64,000 nt of DNA from Aphelenchoides besseyi (GCA_024699855.1 JAMPIQ010000002.1:16802001-16866000); one strand, 5' to 3'; counted from the stretch's first letter, positions 35,607 through 54,343 are shown. The notes: generated by a model not told the origin, from the letters alone. Numbers and translations: made by a program.

Positions 35607-38600
35607 GCTCTTCAATTATCTAGACCTTCAATTTTTAAGAGTTTTATTACAAAACGGCTATGCCTTAACTAGAAACTGGTTGTTTTTGTCTAATCCACGA
35701 ACTCAATTCTTTCCAACTACCAAAATGATTTTAACACAGTTCAATCAATTAGAATCTTTTTGAACGTTGCAACGAATGTATCTTTTTTGACTACGAAGTT
35801 ATCGGTTATTCTACAATTTTCTTCTCAACATCCGGTTTTCCTATCTCTTTCTTAAACTCCTACATTTCTCTAGTTGTCCCAATCGAAATCAGTCTCCAGC
35901 TCCGGAACGTGTTTCAATCGTCAACTACCCTCTTTGCTCCCACCAATTAACCCCCGTGCATTTAGGCCTTCTAAGACGTTCTTTCAATCGTTTGGGTTGT
36001 TGCGTGATATTTCAACGCTCTTGCACTCAAGTACCAAAATAAATTTACAAATGCCATTCGTGCAAAAGAAACGCTCAATGAGTTCAATCAAAACTGATGG
36101 ATCACAAACAGCGGAATATCACTTTGACTCAAAAGTGATGTTTGCGTTCAATCTCTCGATTTTAGTTTCTGACATTTACGCTTCACACCAACAAAAGGAA
36201 ACCAGAAATCGAAAGATTATGTCGACGGAATCGTCTCATCGCACCTTCGGAATCACAAACGCAAACATTCTGAGCGTCAAAGTCGAATCGATTTTACTTT
36301 TTTTTTGGTAACTCAAAGAATGTACGTGTTTTTACTTGACCTTTTGATGAGTTATTTCTTTTTATATGCTTGAAAGGAACAACTCTAAATACCGATGTAT
36401 TTCTGGAGGCTAATTGTGAGACTGCACTTGGAAATTTGACATTTCGTTTGACCGTAGTCCATTTGATGCCCAAATTCAACGCTAATTCCACCCATTTCCC
36501 ACGGGCAACAAGTGCGACATTTGCGAAGCTGTTGCAGCGAATTAAAAGACAGAAGTTGAAGTCAACGGCTTGTAATCGTTGAACATTTTAATCCGAATTT
36601 CTTGATAAAACTCTCAACTTTCTTCTCTTTATTTAACCATCTACTTTTCTCTATTACAAACAAAGTATTTTCGAACGTTAACGGCCTCAAAAACTAATTG
36701 ATACGAACCAGATGTTACTTTTGAAAGGTTTCAATTGAATCTTTATAGCCAATGAATTAACATCAATCGCGAAAACGATTAGTTTAAATAAACTCAAACG
36801 AGCGTCAAGAAGCCTCGAGCAACTGTCTTTTGCAGTTGTCGTCCAACATTGCGGTCCGTTTATCCGATGAAGGCTCCAATTTTCACTCAAAAGTTTCTCG
36901 GATTGACATCAACTTTTTGCATCGGAGTTTGAAGTGTTCGTGAGCAGATGATCGAATATGACATTCGAATGTGGGCGTACAGTTGTTTTTGTTGGATTGA
37001 ACCCCGTTTGAACCGAACGTAACGAATATTCACGTTTATGTGCTATCGAACAGAAGGTTGATCGGTCGAGACGTCACTTTCGTAACACTGTGATTGAAAT
37101 TTTCGTTGTCGCTTTTTTGGTTGAACAAGATTGGTTCGCTATTTCTGGCGAGTACTCTGTGTTTGCACGCGTGCATATATGACTAATTGATTTGCATGTG
37201 CTGAACATCCGCTGAACGGAATTGGAGCCCCCAAACGAGCAGAAGGATAAACTTGGTAGACGCCTTCCGCAACATACGTCCTCAGAAGTTACATGAGGAA
37301 ACATGAACGTAGCCTATTTAAAAACACGCGTCCGTGTATTTTCGAAGGGAAGGAGAGTGCGGATGTCGACGCAAAAAACACAACCAGCAGTCAAGAATCT
37401 TGGCCGTTAGATTATTTATACTTCGCACCTTAATACGTGAGACAAGTTTTAATTTCCGTTCTTCACGCACTTCGACGTTGAATGCCCTGGCAGTTGTTAT
37501 AGAAGTGTTTTCAATGGAGAGAATATCGAAGTTTCCGACAACGTTGTCTACAGAAGTTTTTTCTTCAGAAGTACAATCCGAAAAAGTTTTGTTGTGAAGA
37601 AAATGACTACGAAACAAATTCGATTTCCTTCCAACCCACTACGTATCTTCTAATGCCTTTCGCATTGAAAACAAACCCTTCAATGAACTAGTTGGCAATT
37701 AAATTTCGAGTTTAATCGCTTTAGATGATGCGGTTTAACGTGCGCGTTCGTCCGAAAACGTTCGTTGTTTTCGTCATTCTCAAATTGGCTGTTCCATTTG
37801 GACTACGTAACAACCGCGTATGTTTTGTATCACAAACTCATTCACTGCTCTACCGGTTGATTAGAACGTCGGAAGTGGTTCATAGGCCTTGGAAGATCGT
37901 CTGAAGACATTTCACTTCTTCTGTTCGTTGATTTGAGTTGTCGACATAAATTTGCTGTAAACTATCTTTGGTCTCCGAGTTTTCTGAATTGCCTCCAATT
38001 CCGCATCAAACTCTTAACTACTACTGATAATTTTGCATTCAATTTCCGCTCGAACGCCCGCACACCTTGGCGCCTTTTGCAAGTGATTCGTGTTTCTATA
38101 CTGAAATTGATAACGTTTGTTGCAGTTTTATTTATACCCACTTTGTCGTTGTCTGCGGGAATTTCAGAATGATCGTTTGAATATTTTTGTTCCACCGAGT
38201 TCTGATCATTAGACCTGAGGTTCCATTTGATGTTGAGTCATTTTCAATTAAAGAGTCGAGGTCCGTAGCTGAAGAAGTCCGATCCATTTACGACCAATTA
38301 GTCTTTTCAATTAGATAATTGTGGATTAAGGTCATCTTTTTGGATAATACTTTGGTCATTCACGATAATCTTTCGTGTAAACTGTCGCCCTAATTGTTAA
38401 TTCGAAGACCTGCTTTCGTCAAATTTTAAGTTGAAAATTGGTCGTGAAACACACAACCTTTTGATATCAAACAGCAAGCAGATTTCCGAGCTCTCAACAG
38501 TGACTTCGAGCGCATAATCCCAACAAACAGCATCGGGAACTTTTTGGCGTACAGCCGGTGGTTAGAAGTCGAGCCTGTGGTAGAGAAACGGAAAGTCAAG

Positions 38601-39406
38601 AGTGATACGCAATCTTGCAACAAAAAAAACTACTCTCTAATTTGATGGATGTTTCATGATTTTGACAGTCGCTTTCACTGATCAATAAGAACTTTTGTAC
38701 AACAAGGTCTTTGGGTTTGGGCGTGGTCGATTGCATTTCCTTATGTACCTTATTTCCAGTTGTTTGCACAAAAAAAAGGTCGCAACGTGAATGAACTTTA
38801 GCAGAAAACCGAAATCAAATGCTTCTAATCCTTTTAACAATTACATGCCTTAACACAAAAACGACTTTACGGGCTGTGGGTTTGATTCATAGCGTTTGAC
38901 GACCGTTTTCGCCGAACCAGTCAGCCAAGGTCGGTTAATGGAGCGAATAATGCAATTTCTTATTGAACAATCTTTTCAATAACGAGCGTGTTTTACTTTC
39001 TTTTTTTAATTCCAATACACGATTTGTTCTTTTTTCATCTTTTGAACAACTCCACGCGGTTCTTGTCCCTTTGAATCATTCTCTTTAATCTTGTTTTCGA
39101 AAAGAAATCGTCGTGTTTTAAGATGTAATTTCAGAGAACGTTTTCAGTCGTTAGCTCCTAATGCGAGTTCTTCGTTTTTCGTCATTTCAATCACCTAGTT
39201 GATCCGACCACACGCATCGTTGCAAGTGAAAAGAAAGATCTCGTCCGATTTTTATGGCGCTATTGGATTGGTTTTGCAATGAAAATGCACAGGTATAGCA
39301 ACTTTTACAAGCCACTTTAGGTTAATGATTTGGAAATGAAATTTCAAAGAGCATTTAAACGATCATTGTGGGCTTAAGTCCACTACATTTGAATTAGTTG
39401 TTTCAC
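35607..39406. other. 3.8-kb stretch without recognisable genes
   Basis: Between the KCC stop and the MRP start, same strand. Plus-strand 35874-36311 is open for 145 codons but low-complexity and motif-free. I see no RNA gene or repeat. Confidence 0.45.
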
Positions 39407-45431
<6,025 letters not shown>

Positions 45432-45649
45432 CTGAACACTTAACTTCCCACTTTTTCTTCGTTCCCCGGTTCTGTATTCATTTAGTAATTCACGTTGTTT
45501 GTCGTAGAATAATATCAAAACCGATGATTCTCTTCCATATCTCAACTCAACAACTGTTTTGAGGTTCCTACAGTTTCTTGACCGCATTTATAATTCATTA
45601 AATATTAACGTAAAACGTCGATGATTATAAGTTGAAAAACGAAGTTTAA

Positions 45650-47662
45650 TCACGCTGCTTTGGCCTCTTCATCGTCCGATATGACGATCGTTTCGACGTC
45701 GTTTATTGTACCCGGTAACGACGGAACTATTGCCGATTTCTGTCGTTGATTACGTGTTCTACGACTTGTTTGTTGGCGTAAACGAATTTTCTCCTGCAGA
45801 GCCATTTCGCTCTTTTCGCGTAACAAATCATTTCGTTTTTGGAATGAGGATCGTGCGTTATCAAATTCGTTTAGCTTTTGTTTTACATCACCTGAAGTAC
45901 ACGAATTGAAGATATGAAGAAAAGACTTCTTACCGAACAACGTCTCTTTGGATGGTATAGGAGCTAGTTTGCTTAAGGGCAAAGGAGTTGGATTTCGACC
46001 GTCGGGTTGTGAAAGATTGAGAATCTCCTTAAAGAACGGTTATCAAATAGAAGACTGGTGGCTACTAACCTTAAGATCTTTGCCTGGCAATTCGTCTTGG
46101 TCGTTGACTTGATCGGCGTTCAATGCCAAAAGCTCTTCATCGTCTTGATCAGTCAAGTCAATGTCGTATTTAATGTCCAGATCTCGTCCAAATTCCTCTT
46201 TGACTTTCTTTTTCATCAAATTCAAACGTTCCACTCGAAGCTGCTTTTGAAACTTGGCGACCTGAAACATAATGTTTGGAAAGATTAGCTTATCGTGAAA
46301 TTACACTAGTGTTTGCTTTGTCCAGATCTTTCAGAATTGTGCCACTAATCACTTTGTCGAACCATTGGATGAGTGCTGCAACTTTCTCGTGCGTCTTCTG
46401 ATAAACAGCCAAAGATTTGTTCAGCGTTTCATTTGACTGAATGCTGTTGAATGCGCTGTGAATGGCTTTTTCCATGTCTTGCATCTCTGCTTTCGTGGCA
46501 TAAGGAAACTTGACGCGACCTGAGATTACGAGTTTTGAATTATTGATAAAGGTTGATTGTCACCTAAATAGACTCGACATGCTTGAACATTCTGACCAGC
46601 AGCAATGAAGTTATTACGAGCTTCGGCAGCAGCGAAATAGCGCATTCGCAAGTTTCTTCAAAGAAGGTGAAACTCAAAGTTTGTTAATTCGCTTACTTCG
46701 AATCAATTTCGTTCAACTCTTTCCAACGTGTAATTCCGAAGGCCATTTGAGTCAATGCGTGAACCAAGAGAACTCGACCGTTGCACCATTTGAATTTTGC
46801 AAGTGACACACGTTGTTGCCATTCGAGAGCATCGTCGAGTTGTGCTTCGAGTTTATTTTCTTGTTCACTTGCATAGTCCAAACCAAAGATTCCAACTGAA
46901 CAATTGAATGAAGTCGATTTGCTTCACATACCTAGCAATTCGTCTTGTTTCTCGTACAAATCGTTCAAATTTGCGGTTTGTGATTTATAGAATTCGGCGA
47001 TTCGCGAAGCTCTTTCGTATTGAAGTAACGCACCTTTTAGCTCCTGAAGACGCTAACTATTCGTTCGTCTGAACGACTCACCTTTTCCGAAACTTCCTGT
47101 TTGTTCAATGCGTCCAAATACTCCTGCTTCTCTTTCTCCATTCGTTGATCGAAAGTCCCTTGTTGCTTAAGGAATGACTTTACCGATGGTTGTTCGATGT
47201 TGTCGACATCTGCTTTTTCTTTTTCACTAGAACTATTCTTTAAGACATCCACAGACTGACTCATACGTTTGTTTCTTCAACTCCTTGTACGTGGCTTCGA
47301 GTTGATCGACAATCGTTTTCAGTTGATCGGCAAAGATCATTTTACTCTCGTACTTCTTCAACACATTCCGACTTTCCAATCGATAGATCTCCATTTCGAG
47401 TTCAACATATTGCTGAAAAGAAGCACGAATGAAAATACGAATCGTCGTGCTACCTGAACAACTTTTTCGGTCAATTCGATTCGTTCGATGTTTTCGCGTT
47501 TTGTTTTCGTTGGAGTTTTCGTTGTTTTCACTCCTTTGATTTTGTTGTCCTGAACGTTCAGTCGACTGAACATTTCGCTCTGCAATCGCTTGTTAGCTCT
47601 ACAGTCAATAGCTATTAAGGTACTTACTTTCACGTTATTTAAACGACTTCCGCAAGCTCCCA
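45650..47662 (-). CDS. Coiled-coil protein of unknown function, possible myristoylation
   Basis: Unrecognised family. About eight to ten exons with short introns, read from ATG at 47662 (MGACGSRLNNVK) to the stop at 45650. Gly2, Cys4 and Ser6 fit an N-myristoylation plus palmitoylation signal if this start is right. The middle is strongly charged and helical: VELEMEIYRLESRNVLKKY, QYERASRIAEFYKSQTANL, LEWQQRVSLAKFKWCNGRV, LTQMAFGITRWKELNEID, YFAAAEARNNFIAAGQNVQA, KEEFGRDLDIKYDIDLTDQD. It ends in a basic stretch followed by ISDDEEAKAA. The even pattern of charged and hydrophobic residues suggests a rod or scaffold. Predicted cytoplasmic, no membrane segment. Convergent with MRP, 219 bp between stops. 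The exon joint near 47,260 is uncertain. Confidence 0.65.
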
Positions 47663-48557
47663 TTTCAAGTTTAGATTTCTGAATCGACTTCAATGTTGCG
47701 ACTAAATTCGCTTGAAATCTCCGACTGTTCCTCCACCCCCATTCCTTGAATGCAACCTTGGATACTAGCATTATCTATTTCCACGGGTTTTCGTTTCTTC
47801 CAACATCGCTTGGAGACGAAACCGAAGAAGCAAAAGAGAATTGTTTAATTTTAAATGAATTTCGCAATCAAAACGAAGTTCTTTAAGGACTATTTCGCAA
47901 GTACACGAAGCTAATCCAATACACCAAAGTGTTCTCGACTTGTATTCTGCGACGCTACTTGACAGGTCAACTAAGAATCGTTGGGATTATCCATGTCATA
48001 CAATATCATCAATAAGTTTACTCAGCAAATTTGTTGTAAACATTCGTTTCTCTAAAGCACAAGTAGCTACGTTACCAAAGATTCGTTTGTGTAAGTTCGT
48101 TAGCAAAGCAACAAATACTTAGCAGTACAACTTCAAAGATGCGCTTTGTGAAGCGATCGTTTAGTGCAAATCGTTAGTCAAACTTTTGGCTTCATAATCG
48201 CCTATGCGCGTATCAATTGTTCCGGTCAAGTGCGTCCGCCGTTTGAGTCTCCCAACTGCCGCATCAGCGCCAAGTACGAGGAGTCGAGAGTGGAGATCGA
48301 ATTTCGGCGCAATTGCTCATCCCGCTTTTACATCAACAAATCCACTTACCACTTTGCGAACTTATTGAACAATGACGTTAAATCGAATGTACTCGTTGAT
48401 TTCTCGTAACTTCTCAACCCAGTGCTAATTGAATTCAGAGCGAACGTATTCGTTCGATACATAAATTATCGTAGTTTATCCGCAAAAGAATATACGTTCA
48501 CAAGCAGTTCCTGACAGTAACCAAAGAATAGCAAAGTAGAACGGAATGCTCCTCAGA
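47663..48557. other. Intergenic; one weak ORF
   Basis: Plus-strand 48164-48409 is open for about 80 codons with four cysteines (for example NCSGQVRPPFESPNC) but no start context or splice partner. Otherwise nothing recognised. Confidence 0.35.
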
Positions 48558-49452
48558 TTACGACTCGTCCAATGGCTCCTGATCGTCTTCATCGTTCGAA
48601 CGTTTGTGTTTTGTGCGTCGATTTTGAAACCAAACTTTCACCTGCAAGCACGAGCTCAATAACCATTAGATTTCGATAGTTTTTGGGGACAACTGATGAT
48701 TTCAACTGTTCGGCTGTTTACATCAAATTCAGTAACATCTCAAATACATGCATATTGACAATACAAATCATACAGTAATATGATTTCGTTGCAAACACAC
48801 AAGTTTAACTAAATGTAATCGGAAAGTAATTTGAAACGTTTGGTTCATCCAATGCGGGAGATACTTCCGGAAACTTGTTCTATGGCCATGACTCGATTGG
48901 GAAAGTGTATTAAACGTTTGTCCATTATGACCATTGCAATTTGATACAAATCGTGCAAACATCCGAACCTTCAATTTTACATTAGTAATCAAATTTACCT
49001 GAGTTTCAGTGACACCCAATCGATTGGCAATTGTTTTACGTTCGGTGCTCGTCACGTAATGACTTTCCTTGAAACATTCTTCCAAGCCTTCCAACTGCTC
49101 GACGGTGAACGACGTTCGAGTACGCTTGTTCTTGTTCATTTGTTTGAAGATCACTTTACATAAGTTGCCTGAAATCTACGAATATAAAGACAGAAAACGT
49201 CAACTTACTCAATTCCAATGGATTTGCATGGCTCTCATCTTCTGTGGACGTTGACGGCTGATTCAAAGTTGCGTTGTTGATCGTACGAGCACAGGCCATT
49301 TGAAGATGCGGATAAATAACATCGAAATAAGAAAGAGTTTGACAGATCGGACCATCGGAGCTTTTCGGCTTCTCAATCTCTTTCTCGGCGCTCGAGTTAC
49401 CGTAGGCATCGCTTATCAATTGCAAAATATCGAATTTGCTCTTCGAAGTCAT
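48558..49452 (-). CDS. Homeodomain transcription factor (EMX/VAX/NOT-like), small
   Basis: Sequence-specific transcription factor. Exons 49452-49209, 49168-48999, 48641-48558; 498 nt, 165 residues. The homeodomain begins KNKRTRTSFTVEQLEGLEEC and ends TETQVKVWFQNRRTKHKRSN, with WFQNRR in helix 3 and the intron at the common TQ/VKVWFQ site. RTRTSFTVEQL and YVTSTERKTIANRLGVTETQ place it in the NK-linked ANTP group near EMX, VAX and NOT; I cannot assign one. N-terminus MTSKSKFDILQLISDAY holds FDILQLI, which fits an eh1 Groucho-binding motif and so suggests a repressor. It ends nine residues after an acidic DEDDQE tail. The 357-nt intron between exons 2 and 3 is long for this window. Confidence 0.9.
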
Positions 49453-51484
49453 GGTTGACAACAGTGAAATCGTCTGAGAAAGTGAATGTAAAGAGACGAA
49501 TAAACGAAAATTACCGTAGAATATTGGCGTTGAATGAACTGACGATCTGCCTACTTGTCGCACTTGTTCCTCAAACAAACAAGCAAAAGGTAGTGCATTT
49601 ACGCGCATAACTGCCGTTTCATCGTGTTCTTTTACGTTGTTTAACTCCGCCTTTCCAACCGAAATATTCAAAACGAACCGTTTTTGTAACAAGTTTTACC
49701 GTCTATGCCCTCATTTAACAGACGATCTGGTCGAGGTCATAACAAAGAAATGATAGGCCTGTAGTAAGAGCCGTTTTTGCTTGAAATTTGTAGTTGCGTT
49801 ACAACCATAACAAAATCGAGATGCGGGTTAATGTACAAGTCTCGTTGTTCTAAATTTAATCGTTTGTTGAGAGTGACATCGAGGTTAACGACATTTGAGC
49901 TGCAGGTTTACTTCTGTATTGACTTTTAGACTTTGTAGTGCGGTAACAACAACAACACTCGACTGCGATAAAGTTTCGTCTAATTCGACTATCAATATGC
50001 AAATGAACCAAACAAAAGACACGAAGTATACAGTAACGAGTTTATTTTCTCTTGATAATAAAACGAGATTCCAACACAAGCCAAGTCACTTGATAAATTC
50101 GCTTTCTCGTCTTCTCTAGACGCTTCTGCTTCTTAGCCTCGGCTCAATGGTCGATGATTACGCATGGACTGTGGCGCTAAAAATGATGAGTTTACTGACA
50201 ACTTCAATGCCTATATGTGTGTCTAAAAACTTCAAATTTTCTCTCTAGTATCAGAAAGAAACTTTAGTGCTCCTGTTACTACAGATCAAAGTCAACAGCT
50301 TCAGCCATCAATCTTCAGCAACATAGGCAATATTTTTGGCCAGAAGATTTCAATATCAAAAAGCTTACCTTCGATTTTTTGTCACTGTTGTTCTCTTCGG
50401 TCTTTTCATTCAATGTGAGACGACAGTAACTCAAAGATCTTAGTCCATAATGTTAGACGTGTTGTTTGTCCGACTTTTGTTTCTTTGAACACCTCTTAGT
50501 CGTAGTCCTGAGCTGGCGAACTTCGGCAACCTTTAGTTCGGTCGGTTTAGCACACTTCTTGCGCTTATCCACGCAACGACTACCTATATGGCAATCTGAA
50601 TCACACCACTAGCAACGATGCTAAAAGAATGAAAAGTTAAAGGAACCTATGGGCAAGATTCAAACCTAAGGTATGCTGTTCTCCTCTACAAAGAATAGAT
50701 AGAGACTCACTTTCTAAAAACAGAAAGATTAGTAAACAAGCGAAATTCGATGGATAATTTCAAAAGTTACTTGAAAGTCCGTACCTTCATTTTGACTTTT
50801 CAACTCGATTTTAACCTCAACTTGATAACTCTGCCATTTTTCGGCTCTCCGCGAAACCCGACAGCTTCCTGAAAAGACCCGACTAAGGAGTGCAATTAGT
50901 TTTAGAACTTACACATTTTTAAAGCGAAAACACCACTCGAAAAGATCACACAACAAGTGAAGAGAGTAGAAGCGCTTCTAAGACCAGAAGATTCGGAAGA
51001 AAGAGAAAGAAGAGAAGGGAAGAAACCCCACGAAATTTTAGACACAACCGACTCATCCAACGACGAGACAGCAACTGACGATCGAAAACTGAAAAGGAAT
51101 CACAAAACTAGAGAGACTGTTGACCGAAGTGATTGCGCCATTCGAATTACAAATTTGCATCCAATTCATTTGGAATGGAAGATTGGAGAATTTGAAAGCA
51201 AGAAGTCGGCTGTTGATCTATACGAATTGGATCATACTCAATTGGAATCGTTTGTCTTGGACTCGATCTATCACTGACTTCAAATTCGAATTGTCCGCTT
51301 TGATCGTCAACCACTCACTTTCTATCTAACAAGCGATCGTTCAAAGTTGTCAAATGTTGTCTGGTTGGGCTGAAACACCCAAGCAATTTGCCTGTTTTCA
51401 TCTCAAACTCAGTTTTAGTGTCCTACAAGAAAACCAACTCTCCATTCCTCTCATCTCAAAGTTTATTTCCGCTATAAAGATAGT
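49453..51484. other. Intergenic with two weak coding candidates
   Basis: Minus strand about 50463-50615 reads a Cys-rich stretch WCDSDCHIGSRCVDKRKKC continuing to a stop, after a possible acceptor; minus 50770-50870 reads EKWQSYQVEVKIELKSQNE after TTTTCAG. They might be exons of a small secreted protein, but I could not join them with a start. Plus-strand 50957-51277 is open with a charged product starting near VKRVEALLRPEDSEERERR. Poly(A)-like TTTATT (AATAAA on the minus strand) at 51462-51467 belongs to the phosphatase. Confidence 0.3.
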
Positions 51485-52939
51485 CTATTGACGTCTCGAT
51501 CGTGGTCCGTGGGCTCCGCCCTCCTTTTTCTTGCGCTCCACGAAGTCGTCGAACTTCTTGATGAACTCAATGACGTCGTTCGATTTGGCAAGTCCATCGT
51601 CGGCAATAACGATCTCGAGAACGCAACGATGAATAAAGAGATATTGCTAAAATGAATTGTTGCAGTTGAGATCTATCAATGAACTTACACGATCGTTTTG
51701 AACGGCTTTAAAACGCTGGTTGCGAAGTTCCTTGATTAGATCGACGACGGTGAACTCGGCCGTTTGTTGGACTAGAAGTTTTTGGCATATCATCTCCACC
51801 GCCGTAAACGTTCCAGTTCGTCCTAAAAATAATCAAAAGTTAATTAGATAGCAGTTTCTTTACCTATTCCCGCAGCACAGTGAACAACCACTGGCTTTTG
51901 TTGATGAAGCTTGTGAACGAGCGTACGAAGTTCACGGCAAGTGGGCAACGATTCGGCCATTCCATGATCTGGCCATCCGTAAAAGAGCAGGTGAGTCACA
52001 ATTGCGGTGCGGCTGTCGAATTTGGCTTCGATCTTCGTTTTGACCACTTTGCGCATTCCTGGAACCGGCTGTCCCTTTTCCAACACACGAACTTGCACCG
52101 GTCCGAATTCTGACCAATCAGTCGAGTCTGAGACAAAGTATTCCGCGCACTTTTCTTCTCCATTCTCCATATTTTTGCACAACTGAAGAATGAGCTGAAA
52201 ACAGAAGTTCAATTGAATTTGTTCTCTTTCATTTACCTTGATGTCTTCCTGAATGCACATGAGCCAGAACTGATGAATGGTGGAATTCAAAGGTCCTTGT
52301 GAGCAGATGAATTGGAGTTCCGGCGAGACATTTACGTAGGAAGCATGAATGTAATCGTCTGGAATCAAAAGAATTAAAAGCCACAAACAGACAAGCTTAC
52401 CGCCGTCGGGATTGATACTCACTTTGACACGAGTTTTGTCGATCAGATGCACGTCGTCGTAGCGGTTCTTGCTCATGTTGGCCGGATCATCTCCAGCGGT
52501 CATTGCGAGCTCCAGGTTCTTGTACTTTTGTACTTTTTGTATAAACTCGCTGCGGATTCCACGAACGCCTTTTGAAACCACCCCGTCAAACCATTGGCGA
52601 CACGCACGTTGCTTCGCATTCGCGGGTTTCGAGTGTTCCTGAAGAAGAGATGATTTACAATTAGCGTTTTTCAAAACCTACCGAATTAGTTCCTTGACTT
52701 GTTTTCGTACGCGATGCATGAACGAACTTTGCCTGATTTGGTTCGGTTTGTTGAAGAGATGGCTTGTGTTCACGTCCAGCAGTGTTTTTGTCGATGGAAC
52801 AAGCCACGCGCTCGCCTTCAGTGTACTTGCGTCGAGCTGGTACGGCCGTCTTCTTTTTGCGTGTAGCGGTTGGAGTTGGGCGCTGCTAAAACGTAAAGGA
52901 ATTTAAGCAAATCAAATCCCTGAAGCTTACTTTCTTCAT
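51485..52939 (-). CDS. Protein tyrosine phosphatase, cytoplasmic nematode type
   Basis: Removes phosphate from tyrosine. Single PTP domain with a lysine-rich N-terminal tail. Starts MKK at 52939, then RPTPTATRKKKTAVPARRKY after a short intron. Motifs in order: DDVHLIDKTRV; DDYIHASYVN with FICSQGPLNSTIHQFW; QLCKNMENGEEKC; WPD loop GWPDHGMAES; P-loop HCAAGIGRTGTF (catalytic Cys and Arg both present; split by an intron at about 51820-51865); and Q-loop region QNDRQYLFIHRCVLEI. The Cx5R motif is CAAGIGR. At least seven exons, about 400 residues. No receptor or membrane segment. Single-domain PTPs with basic N-termini form a large, often sperm-expressed group in nematodes; such expression here is a guess. 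Confidence 0.9.
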
Positions 52940-53388
52940 CTTCAAATGAATAGAGAATCAAGTTGAGGACTGTTGAAAACCGGAAGATTCCTCAGATAAA
53001 CGATCTCCAAAACGAAGATCCGTCAACGGACCAAATTGCTTTTCGAAACTCTCCGCAATCCACTATTTGCACAAAATTATGTAAAAAACAACTTGATATG
53101 CAAATCAGAAAGTTTGCATGTTCTTTGGTCTTTGACTGCTCATCAACAAAAGCTGAAGATCGATTCAACAGTGATATCCATTAGCTACATTTTTCAAGAG
53201 GTGTCCAAAATCGTGTTCACGTTTCTTCACGTCGTACGATAAGAAAAATTCTACCCTCAACACCTAATTGTTCTTCTTATCACCATCACTTTCTGACAAG
53301 GAGAGATCCTGAGATGTTCGCGCTACTTTTGGCTGAATTATAGATCAATCGAGGCGGACTTTTATGTTGATTGATTCCGAATATAATA
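52940..53388. other. Intergenic; nothing recognised
   Basis: Upstream of the phosphatase start. No coding or RNA signal. Confidence 0.4.
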
Positions 53389-53594
53389 TTCTTTTTTGCT
53401 CAATCGCAGAATTGGCCGAGTTATTGGCCAAAAACCAAAACCACTAAAATTTCTAAAATCGTAGTGTCGATTATGCTGATCATCGTGGTGAAGTCCGTTT
53501 ATTCTTATCTCACTTCATTATGGAGATAATGGTCGTTTTATTTGGCCAAGATTCGTTTCAGGTTATGGTCCGCTAATCTTCCCTTGGAAGTGTG

Positions 53595-53670
53595 AGCTGC
53601 AATAGTCGAGTGAGTAAGTGATGGGCTTGCGAACTCTTTTGGGGGTTTCAGGTTCAACTCTCTCTGTTGT
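53595..53670 (+). other. tRNA-like sequence, left arm (A and B boxes)
   Basis: A-box-like TAGTCGAGTGAG (53603-53614) and B-box-like AGGTTCAACTC (53650-53660) with tRNA spacing. A TTGCGAA stretch sits where an anticodon loop would be, but the flanking stem pairs badly and the acceptor stem does not close. Likely a tRNA-derived relic, not a working tRNA. Confidence 0.5.
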
Positions 53671-53794
53671 CGAATGCAAGTTGCTGTCTTGTGTCCACAA
53701 AGCAAAAAGAGTGAATAGCAGGTGACTACGAGGCATTCAACCGACTTTTTTCTCACTTTTTGGAGTCGTTTGGTAGACGCAGCACTTGAAAAAG

Positions 53795-53870
53795 ACAATC
53801 GAAGAAATCGAACTCGCAACCTCCAAAAGAGTTCGCAAGCCCATCACTTACTCACTCGACTATTGCAGCT
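53795..53870 (-). other. tRNA-like sequence, right arm (A and B boxes)
   Basis: Inverted partner: A box at 53851-53862 and B box (GAGTTCGATTTC) at 53804-53815 on the minus strand. The B box here is closer to the GGTTCGAATCC consensus than in the left arm. Confidence 0.5.
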
Positions 53871-54133
53871 CACACTTCCAAGGGAAGATTAGCGGACCAT
53901 AACCTGAAACGAATCTTGGCCAAATAAAACGACCATTATCTCCATAATGAAGTGAGATAAGAATAAACGGACTTCACTACGATAATCAGCATAATCGATA
54001 CTATGATTTCAGCGATTTTAGTATTTTTGGCCAAAATCTCGGCCATATCAGAGTTACAGCAAAAATGAGTTACACAGAAATGTTCAGCTCGTCGAGACGC
54101 GTCGATTGATATTAATGACGACAAATCACAGGA

Positions 54134-54343
54134 TTATTGCAGACGCACTCCTTGTGAGCCTATCAAACATTGCCAACGTGAAAGCACCCCAGAGATGATG
54201 CCGAGACCAAACCAGTGAACGCGCAATTCTTCTGCGTTGAGCGCACTTCCACTGAAGGTCGTCAATTGCTTCGTCAAGTCCGCAAAGACCAAACCGTCGA
54301 TTCCAACGATCGCAGTCCAGCTTTTGTTGAAACTGTCGAGCAA
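54134..54343 (-). other. Possible coding fragment, unknown
   Basis: Open stretch including SWTAIVGIDGLVFADLTKQL and VHWFGLGIISGVL, more amino-acid-like than its surroundings. The frame stays open upstream to about 54380. No start, splice partner or family recognised; it may be a relic exon. Confidence 0.25.

Larger units (their letters stand above)
53390..54070. mobile_element. Foldback/MITE-like inverted repeat with tRNA-like arms
   Basis: Left arm about 53390-53641 and right arm about 53824-54070 are inverted copies, nearly identical toward the centre and more divergent outward. The spacer is about 182 bp. Both arms contain a tRNA-like sequence near the centre with A and B box promoter motifs. 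No transposase ORF lies inside. I could not identify a clear target-site duplication. Confidence 0.8.

Noticed and set aside
35874..36311. Plus-strand ORF of 145 codons downstream of KCC
   Set aside because: Low complexity and rich in Ser/Phe without motif; probably chance.
53538..54124. Minus-strand ORFs inside the inverted repeat
   Set aside because: They arise from the inverted arms and have no transposase features.
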